Shown here: piece after piece, positions 54,801 to 63,088 of the stretch
How the letters are laid out: every line of letters starts with the position of its first letter
Numbering within the stretch: position 1 is the first letter of the stretch
Assembly (NCBI RefSeq): GCF_005116445.1
Contig: NZ_SWBQ01000001.1
Location: 1,054,001-1,118,000 of the forward strand
Direction of reading: 5' to 3'
Length of the DNA stretch: 64,000 nucleotides
Origin: Pedobacter frigoris
Lineage (GTDB): Bacteria > Bacteroidota > Bacteroidia > Sphingobacteriales > Sphingobacteriaceae
Made by a program: the position numbers and the translations under genes
Notes under the pieces: model-generated
What the model saw: only the letters and a program-made list of their open reading frames with translations
Database searches by the model: none
Told to the model about the DNA's origin: nothing

Positions 54801-55243
54801 GCTACAATGTTAGTACCGTCAACCTTAACTGATATTCTTGATATGGGGTCTTTACCATCTGTTACCCTTCCACGGATCACTTTCCTGGATGCGGCACTAT
54901 CATCTTTGTCGCTAAGCTCTGTCTTTGGCCTTATGATGACAGTATTACTGACAATGATGAAAGTCAACGGCTGATCGCTTAAGGCTTGTTTTAGTGCCTG
55001 GTCTATGGTTACGTTTTTTAGCGAAAGATTTATTTTTGCCGGATTTTTTCGGAGCAAGTCTACTTTGTAAAAGAAGGAGTAGCCGCTTTGCTGCTCGATC
55101 TTTTTAATAACGCTTTCTATGCTTGCGTTTTTTTCACTCAAGCTGATATTCTGGCTAAATGCTACCGCACTGGCCTGAAAACTGATGATTAGTAAGCATA
55201 TAATTAATTTCATGACTCTTAATGCGTCTAAAATTTTATTCAT
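51851..55243 (-). CDS. SusC/RagA TonB-linked outer membrane protein with STN domain
   Basis: A 1130-residue transporter. The signal segment (MKLIICLLIISFQASAVAFS) precedes an STN (secretin/TonB N-terminal) domain at about 35-110, a CarboxypepD_reg-like domain (125-205), the plug (SLLKGKVAGMYITEPSG, ASTAIYGSRASQGVLVITTKKG) and a large barrel. The STN domain is what a FecR anti-sigma factor contacts, and the FecR gene lies just upstream, so the receptor can signal its own induction. The ligand is not known; the co-transcribed thioredoxins argue for a peptide or protein fragment over a plain glycan (inference). Confidence 0.96.
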   Translation of the reverse strand: MNKILDALRVMKLIICLLIISFQASAVAFSQNISLSEKNASIESVIKKIEQQSGYSFFYKVDLLRKNPAKINLSLKNVTIDQALKQALSDQPLTFIIVSNTVIIRPKTELSDKDDSAASRKVIRGRVTDGKDPISRISVKVDGTNIVAFTDDNGYFTLNLTPGTYRIVFSSIGYESKSIQKVVTETDDSEINIVLNPAIAQLQEAVILGYSTKKASEITGSLQTFSAKQLEGVTTNNLISLLKGKVAGMYITEPSGDPNNKASFVVRGQGTLPITGGTANLRVSNNLNPLIVVDGIIYADVSYPSDIVSSTDIESITLLKDAASTAIYGSRASQGVLVITTKKGVAGSMKLDINSTFGVSKRYMGKIEFMNSRELYDYQRKMLINSFTLKNENLTEEAYLAKYLPPASVLDTYTDWNDIIYRDALNRTVDIGLSGGTEKTRYYFGANRYDEQGPLKGNDLLRNSFKLNLDHNITSKLSLNANISTIFDRGNRSPIGGLNPLSLLPWYTLDSSDGIPKKVLGTDALGNVSQNPVYDLPYNTNLTKTQQVLGVFSAKYKVFDWLTLSSNNSYNTTFVNGDFYEDRLSLTGLADKGRLTQNKTNSNSFMTSNLITARKQYGLHTVGGLGGFEYNRNNSEFNALAVKNMPTGVKVPSAAAEVWNTFSGKSFRGERYARASYSLFSEGNYNYDDRYFANASYRMDYSTNFGIDKRDGHFYSVSGAWLATNEQFLRGNKYLTNLKIRASYGTSGKVAGEDFLTESFYNFNYQYGGDPAGIINQLGNRTITWERAYVGNLGIDLGLFNRITLSADFYRKRNTDLLQRVATPSVLGVPSQYQNIGAMLNRGVELVLSSKNLVGKFTWETGLNLTFNKNKVTKLYDGKLTNGTFGITKEGDDIATIRAVKWMGVDSQTGKPQFERLEFDAATNSYIGKIVNTYDAVFAGLVGDASSAQFQKVGNSTPRYYGGMLNTFGYSGFELSVLLNFAADYLVYNNSRTSYFSSEGNNVLRYNQVKPREGQMIWDKPGDQASDPMIYRGRTDGVDQQLMSRFWEDASHIRVRNVRLSYSLPAKLINKAKLNRANIYLSGDNLFVFTKKTFYGVDPEGNLAGDTNNFGVSAGYGASRKYLLGLQLTF

Positions 55244-55424
55244 ATTTTTGTTTGGTTTAGTCGTGGCGCTACGGGTTCCCTTTTTTAGAGATTCAGTAAG
55301 CCCCGATGATGGGTTGATAATTTAATGTGGTCTATCCCGATTTCATTTTTATTTACCTGAAACTTAAGTCCGGAGGTGGTCGAAACACTTCCGGCTTTCT
55401 TGCTTTAAAGTAACTGTCTTGTTA

Positions 55425-56585
55425 TTATTTTACAATAAGCGTTCTCCCTTCTTTTTTTACGTTAATACCATTGATTTCAAGTAAGTTCATCACCTCATTC
55501 AGATTGAGGTTTCTTTGGATTTTAAAGTGAAAGAGATCGGTAGCAGGTTTGCTTTCAAAAACCACATCGATATCATACCACCGTGATAACTGTTTCATGA
55601 TGCTGCCGAGATCAGACTCGTTAAACTGAAAGTACCCATCTTTCCATGCTATGCTTTCTTGTGTATCTACAATACGTGTAGTTAAATTATTGTTATCCAA
55701 GATAGATTGTTGGCCTGGAAGCAGTGTAGTGGTTTTTCCTATGCCGACCTGCGAAACCCGTACGGCACCTTCGAGCAGTGTCGTTTTAGTCACTCCTTCA
55801 TCTGCATAGCTGTTTACATTGAAATGTGTACCCAACACCTGTACTTCCTGCTTGTCCGTCGCTACTATAAAAGGATGTTTCTCGTCTTTTGCTACTTCAA
55901 AATAGGCTTCTCCCGACAATTCAACTCTGCGTTTATTACCATTAAAGGCTGTCGGGTATTTTAATGAGGATGCTGCATTGAGCCATATTTTGGTACCATC
56001 AGGAAGATTAATCTGGTATTGTCCGCCACGCGGTGTAATGACTGTATTGTAGACAGGATCTGTTTTAGTATCACTTTTCGTACTGGAGACAATATTATAA
56101 ACCAATCGTCCGTCTTTAGTTTTGGTGATCTCTATTCCAGCCTGTTGTGCGATGCTGCCGCTTCCAACGCTGTCCAGATAGATTACTTTTCCATTTGCCA
56201 GTGTTAAAGTTGCCTTATTGCTACCGGGTCCAATGTCACTCAGCGTTTCCGTATTCTGATCAAGAGCAGGCTTGTTAGATTTATAGAAATAAAGTGCTGC
56301 ACTTAAAGCAATCACTACAGATGCTGCCGCTGCATATCTGTACCATTTTATTTTTTTGACAGGAGATCTTTTGTGCTGGGTTAAAATTTCCGCCAACATA
56401 TCTTCCGCATTTTCCGGGGCCTGGAATTCGCTGATGTTGATTTTATTCCAGGTGCCGTCGAGAAGAGTGGCGATCTGCGGCTCATCGGAATTAGCGGCTA
56501 TGATAGAAAAAAGTTCTGCTCGTTCTTCTTCAGTACAGGTTTCGTCAACATATCGCTGGTATAAATAGTCTAATTTTGTATTCAT
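55425..56585 (-). CDS. FecR-family anti-sigma factor
   Basis: A 386-residue inner-membrane protein. The cytoplasmic N-domain (to about 80) holds the sigma factor. One membrane helix follows (YRYAAAASVVIALSAALYFY). The periplasmic FecR domain carries the DGTKIWLNAASSLKYP and GEAYFEVAKDEKHPFIV motifs. A C-terminal DUF4974 domain ends the protein (ESDLGSIMKQLSRWYDIDVVF). It transmits the signal from the STN domain of the SusC protein. The gene is between sigma and SusC, gaps 81 and 181 bp. Confidence 0.96.
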   Translation of the reverse strand: MNTKLDYLYQRYVDETCTEEERAELFSIIAANSDEPQIATLLDGTWNKINISEFQAPENAEDMLAEILTQHKRSPVKKIKWYRYAAAASVVIALSAALYFYKSNKPALDQNTETLSDIGPGSNKATLTLANGKVIYLDSVGSGSIAQQAGIEITKTKDGRLVYNIVSSTKSDTKTDPVYNTVITPRGGQYQINLPDGTKIWLNAASSLKYPTAFNGNKRRVELSGEAYFEVAKDEKHPFIVATDKQEVQVLGTHFNVNSYADEGVTKTTLLEGAVRVSQVGIGKTTTLLPGQQSILDNNNLTTRIVDTQESIAWKDGYFQFNESDLGSIMKQLSRWYDIDVVFESKPATDLFHFKIQRNLNLNEVMNLLEINGINVKKEGRTLIVK

Positions 56586-56666
56586 AGATAGGATGTTTTT
56601 ATGCTCCCTTTCTTATATAGACCCCCGGCGGGGAGAAGAGGAGTAGTGAGTAATGAAAAAAAATAA

Positions 56667-57281
56667 TTAATGCTTTTCGGCGAGCAAAGTCATCAGGATT
56701 ACCAGTATGGCAATATCAGTATGGGTGCTTACATAATTGCGCAGGAAACGCAGGGCATGTTGCATATGAGTTTTTACCGTTAACCTGGATATGTTAAGCT
56801 TTTCAGCAGCTTCTTCATACTTAAGGCCTTCCTGGTGACACAGGTGGTACACCAGTTTTTGCTGTGGCGGCAGTTTTTCAATAGCCTGGTTTAAAATCTT
56901 TTCAGAATCCTTAAAAATGATGTATTCTTCAGTATCGTTGTGATTTTCCCGGTAATCTTTAGCCAATATCTTATTGGTCCTGATTTCCAGTGCCAGCCTT
57001 CGCAAAACTTTTAAAGTGTGATTTCTCGTAATTACACGCAGGTAGGCGTCGAGGTTCTCAATAGAGGTTAACTGTTCACCCAGGTTCCATATTTTTACAA
57101 ATACCTCTTGTATAATTTCCTCGGCAAGGGATTCAGATTTGACAATTTTTAAAGCATAAGTATAAACTTTAGGGCTATAGCGATGAAAAAAGATGCCGAA
57201 AGCCTTTGAATCACCGGTTGAAATCTGGTGTAAAAGTATCTTTTCGTCATTGAAATTTGCATCAAGCTTCGATTCTGTCAT
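56667..57281 (-). CDS. ECF RNA polymerase sigma factor
   Basis: A 204-residue sigma-70 factor of the ECF type. Region 2 is FGIFFHRYSPKVYTYALKIV with the EEIIQEVFVKIWN end. Region 4 is YEEAAEKLNISRLTVKTHMQ. A hydrophobic tail (IAILVILMTLL) closes it, as in many Bacteroidota ECF factors. It should direct transcription of the SusC-to-SRPBCC genes when FecR releases it. Confidence 0.96.
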   Translation of the reverse strand: MTESKLDANFNDEKILLHQISTGDSKAFGIFFHRYSPKVYTYALKIVKSESLAEEIIQEVFVKIWNLGEQLTSIENLDAYLRVITRNHTLKVLRRLALEIRTNKILAKDYRENHNDTEEYIIFKDSEKILNQAIEKLPPQQKLVYHLCHQEGLKYEEAAEKLNISRLTVKTHMQHALRFLRNYVSTHTDIAILVILMTLLAEKH

Positions 57282-57352
57282 GTTCTGCTGAAGATCCCCT
57301 TGGTCGGTATATCGTTTCCCAAAGTAAAGATAAAAAAAACAATAATAACGCG

Positions 57353-59566
57353 CTAGTTATCCTTTTTTGGTATCAGGAAATAAAAACAGGTGCCTTGCGG
57401 CCGGTCACTTTCTGCCCAGATCTGTCCGCCGTGCTTATGTACAAAATCATAGCAGAGACTTAGTCCGAGTCCTGTACCTTTTTCTCCGGAAGTTCCATAA
57501 GTGGTATAGTTTGTATTCTTGTCGAAAAGAGTTTTAATCTTTTCTTCGGGAATTCCAATGCCATTGTCGCATACGGAGAACAGTACGCCATTTTCTTTAT
57601 TCTGGATTGCCAATATTACATTACCACCAGTGTGGGTGAATTTTATAGCATTGGCAAGCAGATTACGGATAATCGTTTCTAACATGTCTTTATCGGCCAT
57701 GAACTGGAACTGTCCATCTACCTGTTGAGCGATTTCAATATGTTTCTTAACAGCCATTGGCCCAATGGTCTGGATGGATTTAATAAATAATCCTGAAATG
57801 TCAGTGATGACTTCAGGATTGAAGCTTATGGCATTGAATTGTGATTTTGCCCAGGTCAGCAAGTCTTCCAAAAGGTTATTGGCATTGGAAAGCTCCTGCT
57901 TCATCATGGAAAGATAGGTATGTACCTCATCGGCAGAACTGGAAGCAAAATCGTCAAGTGTAAGATTCAGCAGCTGCAGGCTCCCTGATATGGGATTGCG
58001 AAGGTCATGCCCAATGATGGACAGGAGTTTGTTTTTCTGTTCATTAGAAGCAGTCAGCTCAGTATTTAAGGCCCTCAGTTCATTCTCATGGAATTTTCTG
58101 GCTGTTACGTCGCGCATACTGCCTTCGGTAGCTACGATAGCACCGTTTTCAACAACCAGTCGGGCATTAACCGACGCATAACGTAATTCCTTATCCTTGG
58201 TCTTGAGCCTCACCTCAAAATCAATCACAAACCCACTGGTACGCAGCGTATCAATTATTCTTTCACGGTCCTGCACATAAAAATAGAAATCAGAAACTGG
58301 TTGTCCGATGATTTCTTTGCGGGAATAACCTGAATACTGTTCAATTGAAGGACTGATCTCAGTCACCAACCCATTCTGATCTGTCTGGTAAAATACATCC
58401 TGAACATTTTCAAATATGGTTCTGTATTTCTTCTCGCTGAGGACCAGGTCGTTTTCTATTTCCTTTCTTCGGGTAATGTCTTCGATTTGAGATACATAAT
58501 ATAACGGATTATGCAGGCTGTCATACAGCATGGTAGCTGCAATAACCACCCAGATCACCCGACCATCCTTATGTAAGTACCTTTTCTCAAATTTAATTTT
58601 ATCAATCTTACCGGTAGTCATATCATCCAGACGAACTGCTGTGGTTGTAAGGTCTTCAGAGTGGGTGATCTCCCGTATGTTAAGCTGTTTCATTTCAGCT
58701 TCAGAATACCCGAGCATATCACATAAGCTTCTGTTTACGCGTTTGAATGCACCATCTGGTGTAAGCAGTGCCATACCGATAAGCGAATGTTCAAAAGCAA
58801 GCTTGAACTGAGCTTCACTTTGATACAATTCTTCCTCGAGTAGTTTGTTTTTAGTAACATTAAAGGCGATAGAACCGATCATGTTTCCTTCACCGGCCTC
58901 ATCAATAAAAGGGAATTTATAAACTTTATAGATTTGAGGATGTCCATGTTGATCCCTTACGGTCTGATGAAAGCTTTTTCCTTCCCCTGATTTTAAAACG
59001 AGGTCATTGCTTTCTTGTAAATTACGGGCAATATCAGAGCCAAATATAGCATTGTAATTTTTTCCGATCACATCATTACCTAGCCTGAGCGTGTCAAAAA
59101 AACACTTGTTGGCATATTTTAAGATGTTGGTATTGTCAGCAATCCAGCATAAACCTGGCAGCTCATCCATAAACAGCTGAAACCTTTTCTCATTTAAAGT
59201 GATATTTGTTTTGTGAGTTACATCCTCACTAGACATCATCATGCCACCTATTGCTCCATTATCGTCCAGCCAGTGTCTTACTTCCCATTTAAGCCACATT
59301 AACGTGCCATCTGCACGTAAGAAAGGATCGTTTTCACAATTCTGGTCCTTTCCAAGTAAACAATCAGCATGGATTTTTTTCCAGACATCTCCAATTTCAG
59401 GAAATACTTCATAATGAGACCGGCCAATAAGTACCTGATCTTCCAGGTGATAAAGACTGAGCCACTTTTCTGAAGCAGCAATGTAGCGCATTTCAGTGTC
59501 TACAACAGCTAAAGGTATCGGAGATATTGATATGATATTTTTAAAAGACAGCAAAGGGGTACTCAT
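57353..59566 (-). CDS. cytoplasmic PAS-domain sensor histidine kinase
   Basis: A 737-residue kinase with no membrane segment. It has four PAS domains in a row: 5-115, 125-235, 250-370 and 375-500; the PAC ends are visible as VTHKTNIT, VTKNKLLEEEL, ITRRKEIENDL and VTARKFHENEL. The HisKA domain is SIIGHDLRNPISGSLQLL (H in GHDLRNP). The HATPase has NAIKFTHTGG, CDNGIGIPEE and GTGLGLSLCYDF. It should sense redox, light or a small ligand inside the cell. No response regulator lies nearby, so it is an orphan kinase. It is 71 bp upstream of nothing on its strand except the sigma gene, which has its own start region. Confidence 0.94.
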   Translation of the reverse strand: MSTPLLSFKNIISISPIPLAVVDTEMRYIAASEKWLSLYHLEDQVLIGRSHYEVFPEIGDVWKKIHADCLLGKDQNCENDPFLRADGTLMWLKWEVRHWLDDNGAIGGMMMSSEDVTHKTNITLNEKRFQLFMDELPGLCWIADNTNILKYANKCFFDTLRLGNDVIGKNYNAIFGSDIARNLQESNDLVLKSGEGKSFHQTVRDQHGHPQIYKVYKFPFIDEAGEGNMIGSIAFNVTKNKLLEEELYQSEAQFKLAFEHSLIGMALLTPDGAFKRVNRSLCDMLGYSEAEMKQLNIREITHSEDLTTTAVRLDDMTTGKIDKIKFEKRYLHKDGRVIWVVIAATMLYDSLHNPLYYVSQIEDITRRKEIENDLVLSEKKYRTIFENVQDVFYQTDQNGLVTEISPSIEQYSGYSRKEIIGQPVSDFYFYVQDRERIIDTLRTSGFVIDFEVRLKTKDKELRYASVNARLVVENGAIVATEGSMRDVTARKFHENELRALNTELTASNEQKNKLLSIIGHDLRNPISGSLQLLNLTLDDFASSSADEVHTYLSMMKQELSNANNLLEDLLTWAKSQFNAISFNPEVITDISGLFIKSIQTIGPMAVKKHIEIAQQVDGQFQFMADKDMLETIIRNLLANAIKFTHTGGNVILAIQNKENGVLFSVCDNGIGIPEEKIKTLFDKNTNYTTYGTSGEKGTGLGLSLCYDFVHKHGGQIWAESDRPQGTCFYFLIPKKDN

Positions 59567-59600
59567 AGTTAGAATTAGGATGATTTTACAATAGGATAAA

Positions 59601-59608
59601 CAAATATA
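59601..59608 (-). promoter_or_regulatory. -7 box of the PAS kinase gene
   Basis: On the minus strand TATATTTG fits TAnnTTTG, 34 bases before the kinase ATG and just past the esterase stop codon. The kinase is therefore probably transcribed separately from the esterase. Confidence 0.5.
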
Positions 59609-59609
59609 G

Positions 59610-62039
59610 CTATTTCAAGTTCCAATTGTTGTCATAAAAACCTGCATATTCTACCTGGTCAATTCCATCTGTAAGCATTTTGAGTCTGAAGACCATGATA
59701 TCCGGAAAGCCGCTGCCGCCTGCAAAATACTGGTTGGCATTGGCTGCTTTCATGCCTTTCAATCCGCTGCCGGCAATGACTGAAACGGTATTTGACTGCG
59801 TGCCGGCAATAGGCCAGATAAAATAAGCACCAAGATCATCTCCGGTCAGTTTTTTGCTTCCTACAGTCACTGTGTTTTTGTTGACCTGCACCGGGCAGTC
59901 TGCGAGCAATATTTTCCAGGCCGAATTGGTGGTTCCATTGCCAATCAATACTACATTTCTGCCTGCATATTTTGCCTTGGAATATTCCTTATCAGCAATG
60001 ATATCTATTGCACCATTCCCTCTATAATACCAGCTTTCAGCATCAAAACGTGCCTTAGCTACACTCCATGCTTGTTCTTCATTTGTGCCTCCCGTGCCGT
60101 ACACGTATAACATGTGTTTATTGAAGCCTTCCTTAAAAGTGCCATATCGGTGCGGGCCTTTTACTTTCATATCAGGTACCTTTGCAAAGGTCCATGTGTT
60201 TCCCTGCTTTTCCAGAAACAGACTGTCTGCAGCGGAATGGGTGGTGTATTTGAGCGTATTCAGACTGTCCAATCTGATGTTTATCGCTTTGCCCTTAGGG
60301 AAATCTGATAAGCTTAGTTTTAATAAAGCTACATTTTCCAAAGTTCCACTGATCGTGCCTGAATCCAGATTTCTATTTAGTTTTATATTGCTGTATTTTA
60401 GTGGGATTACCTGTTGATGAATACTTACCCAGTAGTTGGAAGCTGATATACCCGGACTGGCCGTTGTAAAGTCAATCGTTTCTACTGTTTTGGATAGAGG
60501 TATCGTGTGCCATTTGAAAAAATCGAAGATAGGTAGCCAGTCTACACTATGATTGCCATACCAGTGTGATCCACCTGGATATTCATAATAGCTCATATCG
60601 GGATGGAACGCTGCCAACTGTGATTTCATTTGCCTCGCGTATTTCACGGACACGGTTTCGTCGGCATCTCCGTGTAATACATACACTCCAAGTTTTTTAT
60701 AATTATAAGCCAGTTTAGGTACATCGCTCTGATTACTTGTACGCAGCAGCAACTGGCCCAGTTCAGAAGAACTGCTTTCAGGAATTAGTCCGTCAGCAGA
60801 GCCATAACCTTTTAGGGTAGGGTATCCTGCACATGGCGCTATTGCCGCCCATTTATCCGGATAGGTAGCGCCCAGAAACCAGGTGCCATGTCCGCCCATG
60901 GAATGTCCCGTCAGGTAGATGCGTTGAGGGTCTGGCTCCAATTGCTTTTTTGCGATATTCAAGACTTCCAATGCATCAAGGCGGCCCCAGTCTTCCCAGT
61001 TAAAGCCCCTGGGTCTGCGGTTGGTAGGAGCCACCAGTGTTCCCCAGTCTTTAGACTGATAAGCCCTGGCCTGACCAATTGCTTCTACTCCGGCACCGTG
61101 CACAGAAAAGAATAATGCAGCATTTTTTTGCTCAGCACCAGTTTGTGGCGCTACTGCAAAGTATTGAAGACTTCCGTCGATGCCGCTCACAAATGTTTTT
61201 GCGTATTTGTCACCCGGCTTTACACTTTCTATCTTCAGTGTTTTCTGATCAATAACTTTATTTTCCTGAAGCAGTGAAAGTAAGCAGTCATTTTGACCCT
61301 CTCGTGCTGACTTTTCAAAGTCAAAATATACTTTTCTTGTGCTATATGCCGGGACTGCAGGCAAGGCAGTAGTCATTTCTTTTCCGGCCAGACTGCTGCG
61401 CATTTTAAGATTATGCAATGTTGCAGCTGTGGTATTCACAACAACAACAGCGGCCTTAAGTGATGTTTCTGTGCTGTGGGCTCCGGAAATAACTGGAACG
61501 GTAGCATCATTTATATCCAGGAAAACAGGGGTGGTAGGAAATGTAAGCACAGTTTGCCGGCCAATCCCGCGTACGAAAAATTCATTCTTTCCTTTTTTTA
61601 GCTTTAAAGGTATATTCATCCAGCCGGCAGCATATGGGTCACCCATATGTGGTTCCCCATTTACAAAAACGGTTGCATTTCCGGTGATATTTAATACTGC
61701 AGATTGAGCTTCGCTGGCAATATATTCATAATAAACATAACCATTGGAAGCACCTCTTCCCCTGAAACGGCTCTCGCCATCTACAGTAATCTTCGTCCAT
61801 TTGATGTCGTTTCCATCTTTGTCTTTTCCGAAGACCTCTCCCTCAAAGGGTGTACGCAGCGTATTGGTGTATAGCGCGTAAGCCAGTGGATCAGTATACA
61901 AGGCTTCCCTGCCATAACTGGTGCCAGCCCTTAAAAGCAAGCCGGAAGTAAACGTGTGTTTGTTTTGTGCAGATGCAGGGAAGATGATGCTGCAGAATAT
62001 AAGTGATACGAAGCAGCGATAAGATGAAAATTTAGCCAT
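59610..62039 (-). CDS. large secreted alpha/beta-hydrolase (esterase/prolyl-oligopeptidase-like)
   Basis: An 809-residue exported protein (signal peptide FVSLIFCSIIFPASAQ). The N-terminal region (about 60-300) is beta-rich with a carbohydrate-binding-like stretch (FVNGEPHMGDPYAAGWMN). The hydrolase core (about 300-520) has the nucleophile S380 in LTGHSMGGHGTW, an Asp in LHGDADETVSV and a His in GGSHWYGN. The C-terminal 280 residues are a beta-sandwich-like extension. Relatives are annotated as polyhydroxybutyrate-depolymerase-like or feruloyl/acetyl-esterase-like enzymes. Substrate unknown. It is monocistronic. Confidence 0.88.
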   Translation of the reverse strand: MAKFSSYRCFVSLIFCSIIFPASAQNKHTFTSGLLLRAGTSYGREALYTDPLAYALYTNTLRTPFEGEVFGKDKDGNDIKWTKITVDGESRFRGRGASNGYVYYEYIASEAQSAVLNITGNATVFVNGEPHMGDPYAAGWMNIPLKLKKGKNEFFVRGIGRQTVLTFPTTPVFLDINDATVPVISGAHSTETSLKAAVVVVNTTAATLHNLKMRSSLAGKEMTTALPAVPAYSTRKVYFDFEKSAREGQNDCLLSLLQENKVIDQKTLKIESVKPGDKYAKTFVSGIDGSLQYFAVAPQTGAEQKNAALFFSVHGAGVEAIGQARAYQSKDWGTLVAPTNRRPRGFNWEDWGRLDALEVLNIAKKQLEPDPQRIYLTGHSMGGHGTWFLGATYPDKWAAIAPCAGYPTLKGYGSADGLIPESSSSELGQLLLRTSNQSDVPKLAYNYKKLGVYVLHGDADETVSVKYARQMKSQLAAFHPDMSYYEYPGGSHWYGNHSVDWLPIFDFFKWHTIPLSKTVETIDFTTASPGISASNYWVSIHQQVIPLKYSNIKLNRNLDSGTISGTLENVALLKLSLSDFPKGKAINIRLDSLNTLKYTTHSAADSLFLEKQGNTWTFAKVPDMKVKGPHRYGTFKEGFNKHMLYVYGTGGTNEEQAWSVAKARFDAESWYYRGNGAIDIIADKEYSKAKYAGRNVVLIGNGTTNSAWKILLADCPVQVNKNTVTVGSKKLTGDDLGAYFIWPIAGTQSNTVSVIAGSGLKGMKAANANQYFAGGSGFPDIMVFRLKMLTDGIDQVEYAGFYDNNWNLK

Positions 62040-62170
62040 CCTTAAATGTAAGAAAAAATTGCTTTTCTTCTTCCTGATTTAGCTACGCTATCAATTAAAG
62101 TATCGGTATGTAAAAATCTACAATACATATTTTGTTGCCAAAAACTCCCATTTTCTTAATAGAAGAGTGA

Positions 62171-62623
62171 TCACACGCGGGATAAGCGTTTTAACGTCCA
62201 ATTCTCGTAGCTTAGCTCAAACTTGATCTCTCCATTGGGATAGATACCTGTTTGAATCCAACCTTGAAGAAGATAAAAATATTCAGCTCGGGTTTTGGGT
62301 GCCGTGCCTAATACAATTTTGTCTTTCGTCCGATCAAAATACCACTCTATCATTAAGCGGTGCAGTTCCTTTCCAACCCCTTTTTCTGCAAACTCAGGAT
62401 CTACAAATAATGCCCAGACGCTTTTGTCTTTCAAGTCGACGATAGAGAAGCCCACTAATTGATCATTTACCTCGCAAACCCAACCTTTTCCTTTCTCTGA
62501 AAGATAAAATGCCACATCTTTATCAGGAACAAGATCAGGACTACTCAATGTATTCTCCTTCACAAGATGTCTTACTACTTGCATCTGTTTAATATCCGAA
62601 AGTTCTGCGGCTCTAAAGATCAT
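62171..62623 (-). CDS. GNAT-family N-acetyltransferase
   Basis: A 150-residue acetyl-CoA-dependent transferase. The acetyl-CoA motif A is visible as WALFVDPEFAEKGVGKELHRLM and the N-terminal RAAELSDIKQMQ is typical. It is cytoplasmic; the acceptor is unknown. It follows the MmcQ/YjbR gene by 15 bp, and the two are probably co-transcribed. Confidence 0.92.
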   Translation of the reverse strand: MIFRAAELSDIKQMQVVRHLVKENTLSSPDLVPDKDVAFYLSEKGKGWVCEVNDQLVGFSIVDLKDKSVWALFVDPEFAEKGVGKELHRLMIEWYFDRTKDKIVLGTAPKTRAEYFYLLQGWIQTGIYPNGEIKFELSYENWTLKRLSRV

Positions 62624-62638
62624 GTATAATAGCTGATT

Positions 62639-62995
62639 TTAGCTGTTTCCGGTAATTGATTCCCGCAGATTTTTCGGTAAACTCGCCAGTACCAGTTCGT
62701 AAGAATGGTCAATTAATTCCCGGATCAGTCCCTGCTTTAATCCACCATCCATATAAACGGTATTCCAATGTTTTTTATTCATATGAAATCCTGGAATAAT
62801 CTCATGGTGTTGTTCCCGTAATTCAATGGCACGTTCAGGGTCGCACTTTGCATTAAAGCGATTAGCTTCCTCTAATCCAATCAGCAGAAAGATTTTATCG
62901 CCGACTTTAAATACAAGGGTTTGTTCTCCAAAAGGCAGGCCTTCGCTAGTTCCGGGTTTGCTTAGGCAATAGTCACGTAAATCTTCAATATTCAT
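62639..62995 (-). CDS. MmcQ/YjbR family protein
   Basis: A 118-residue protein with the full MmcQ/YjbR pattern: MNIEDLRDYCLSKPGTSEGL, PFGEQTLVFKVGDKIFLLIG, and HHEIIPGFHMNKKHWNTVYM, then GGLKQGLIRELIDHSYELV. The fold is CyaY-like; a DNA-binding role is often stated but not well shown. The ATG at 62995 is the family's normal start; the frame stays open far upstream to 63250 but that part is the shadow of the divergent metallopeptidase gene. Confidence 0.93.
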   Translation of the reverse strand: MNIEDLRDYCLSKPGTSEGLPFGEQTLVFKVGDKIFLLIGLEEANRFNAKCDPERAIELREQHHEIIPGFHMNKKHWNTVYMDGGLKQGLIRELIDHSYELVLASLPKNLRESITGNS

Positions 62996-63088
62996 AGATA
63001 GAGTAAATGTACTTGTTTTTATCAAATGTCTGAATGAATAATGGTTTTCCGATAAAACTCTTATTTTAGAGCATTGAAAATCAAAAAA

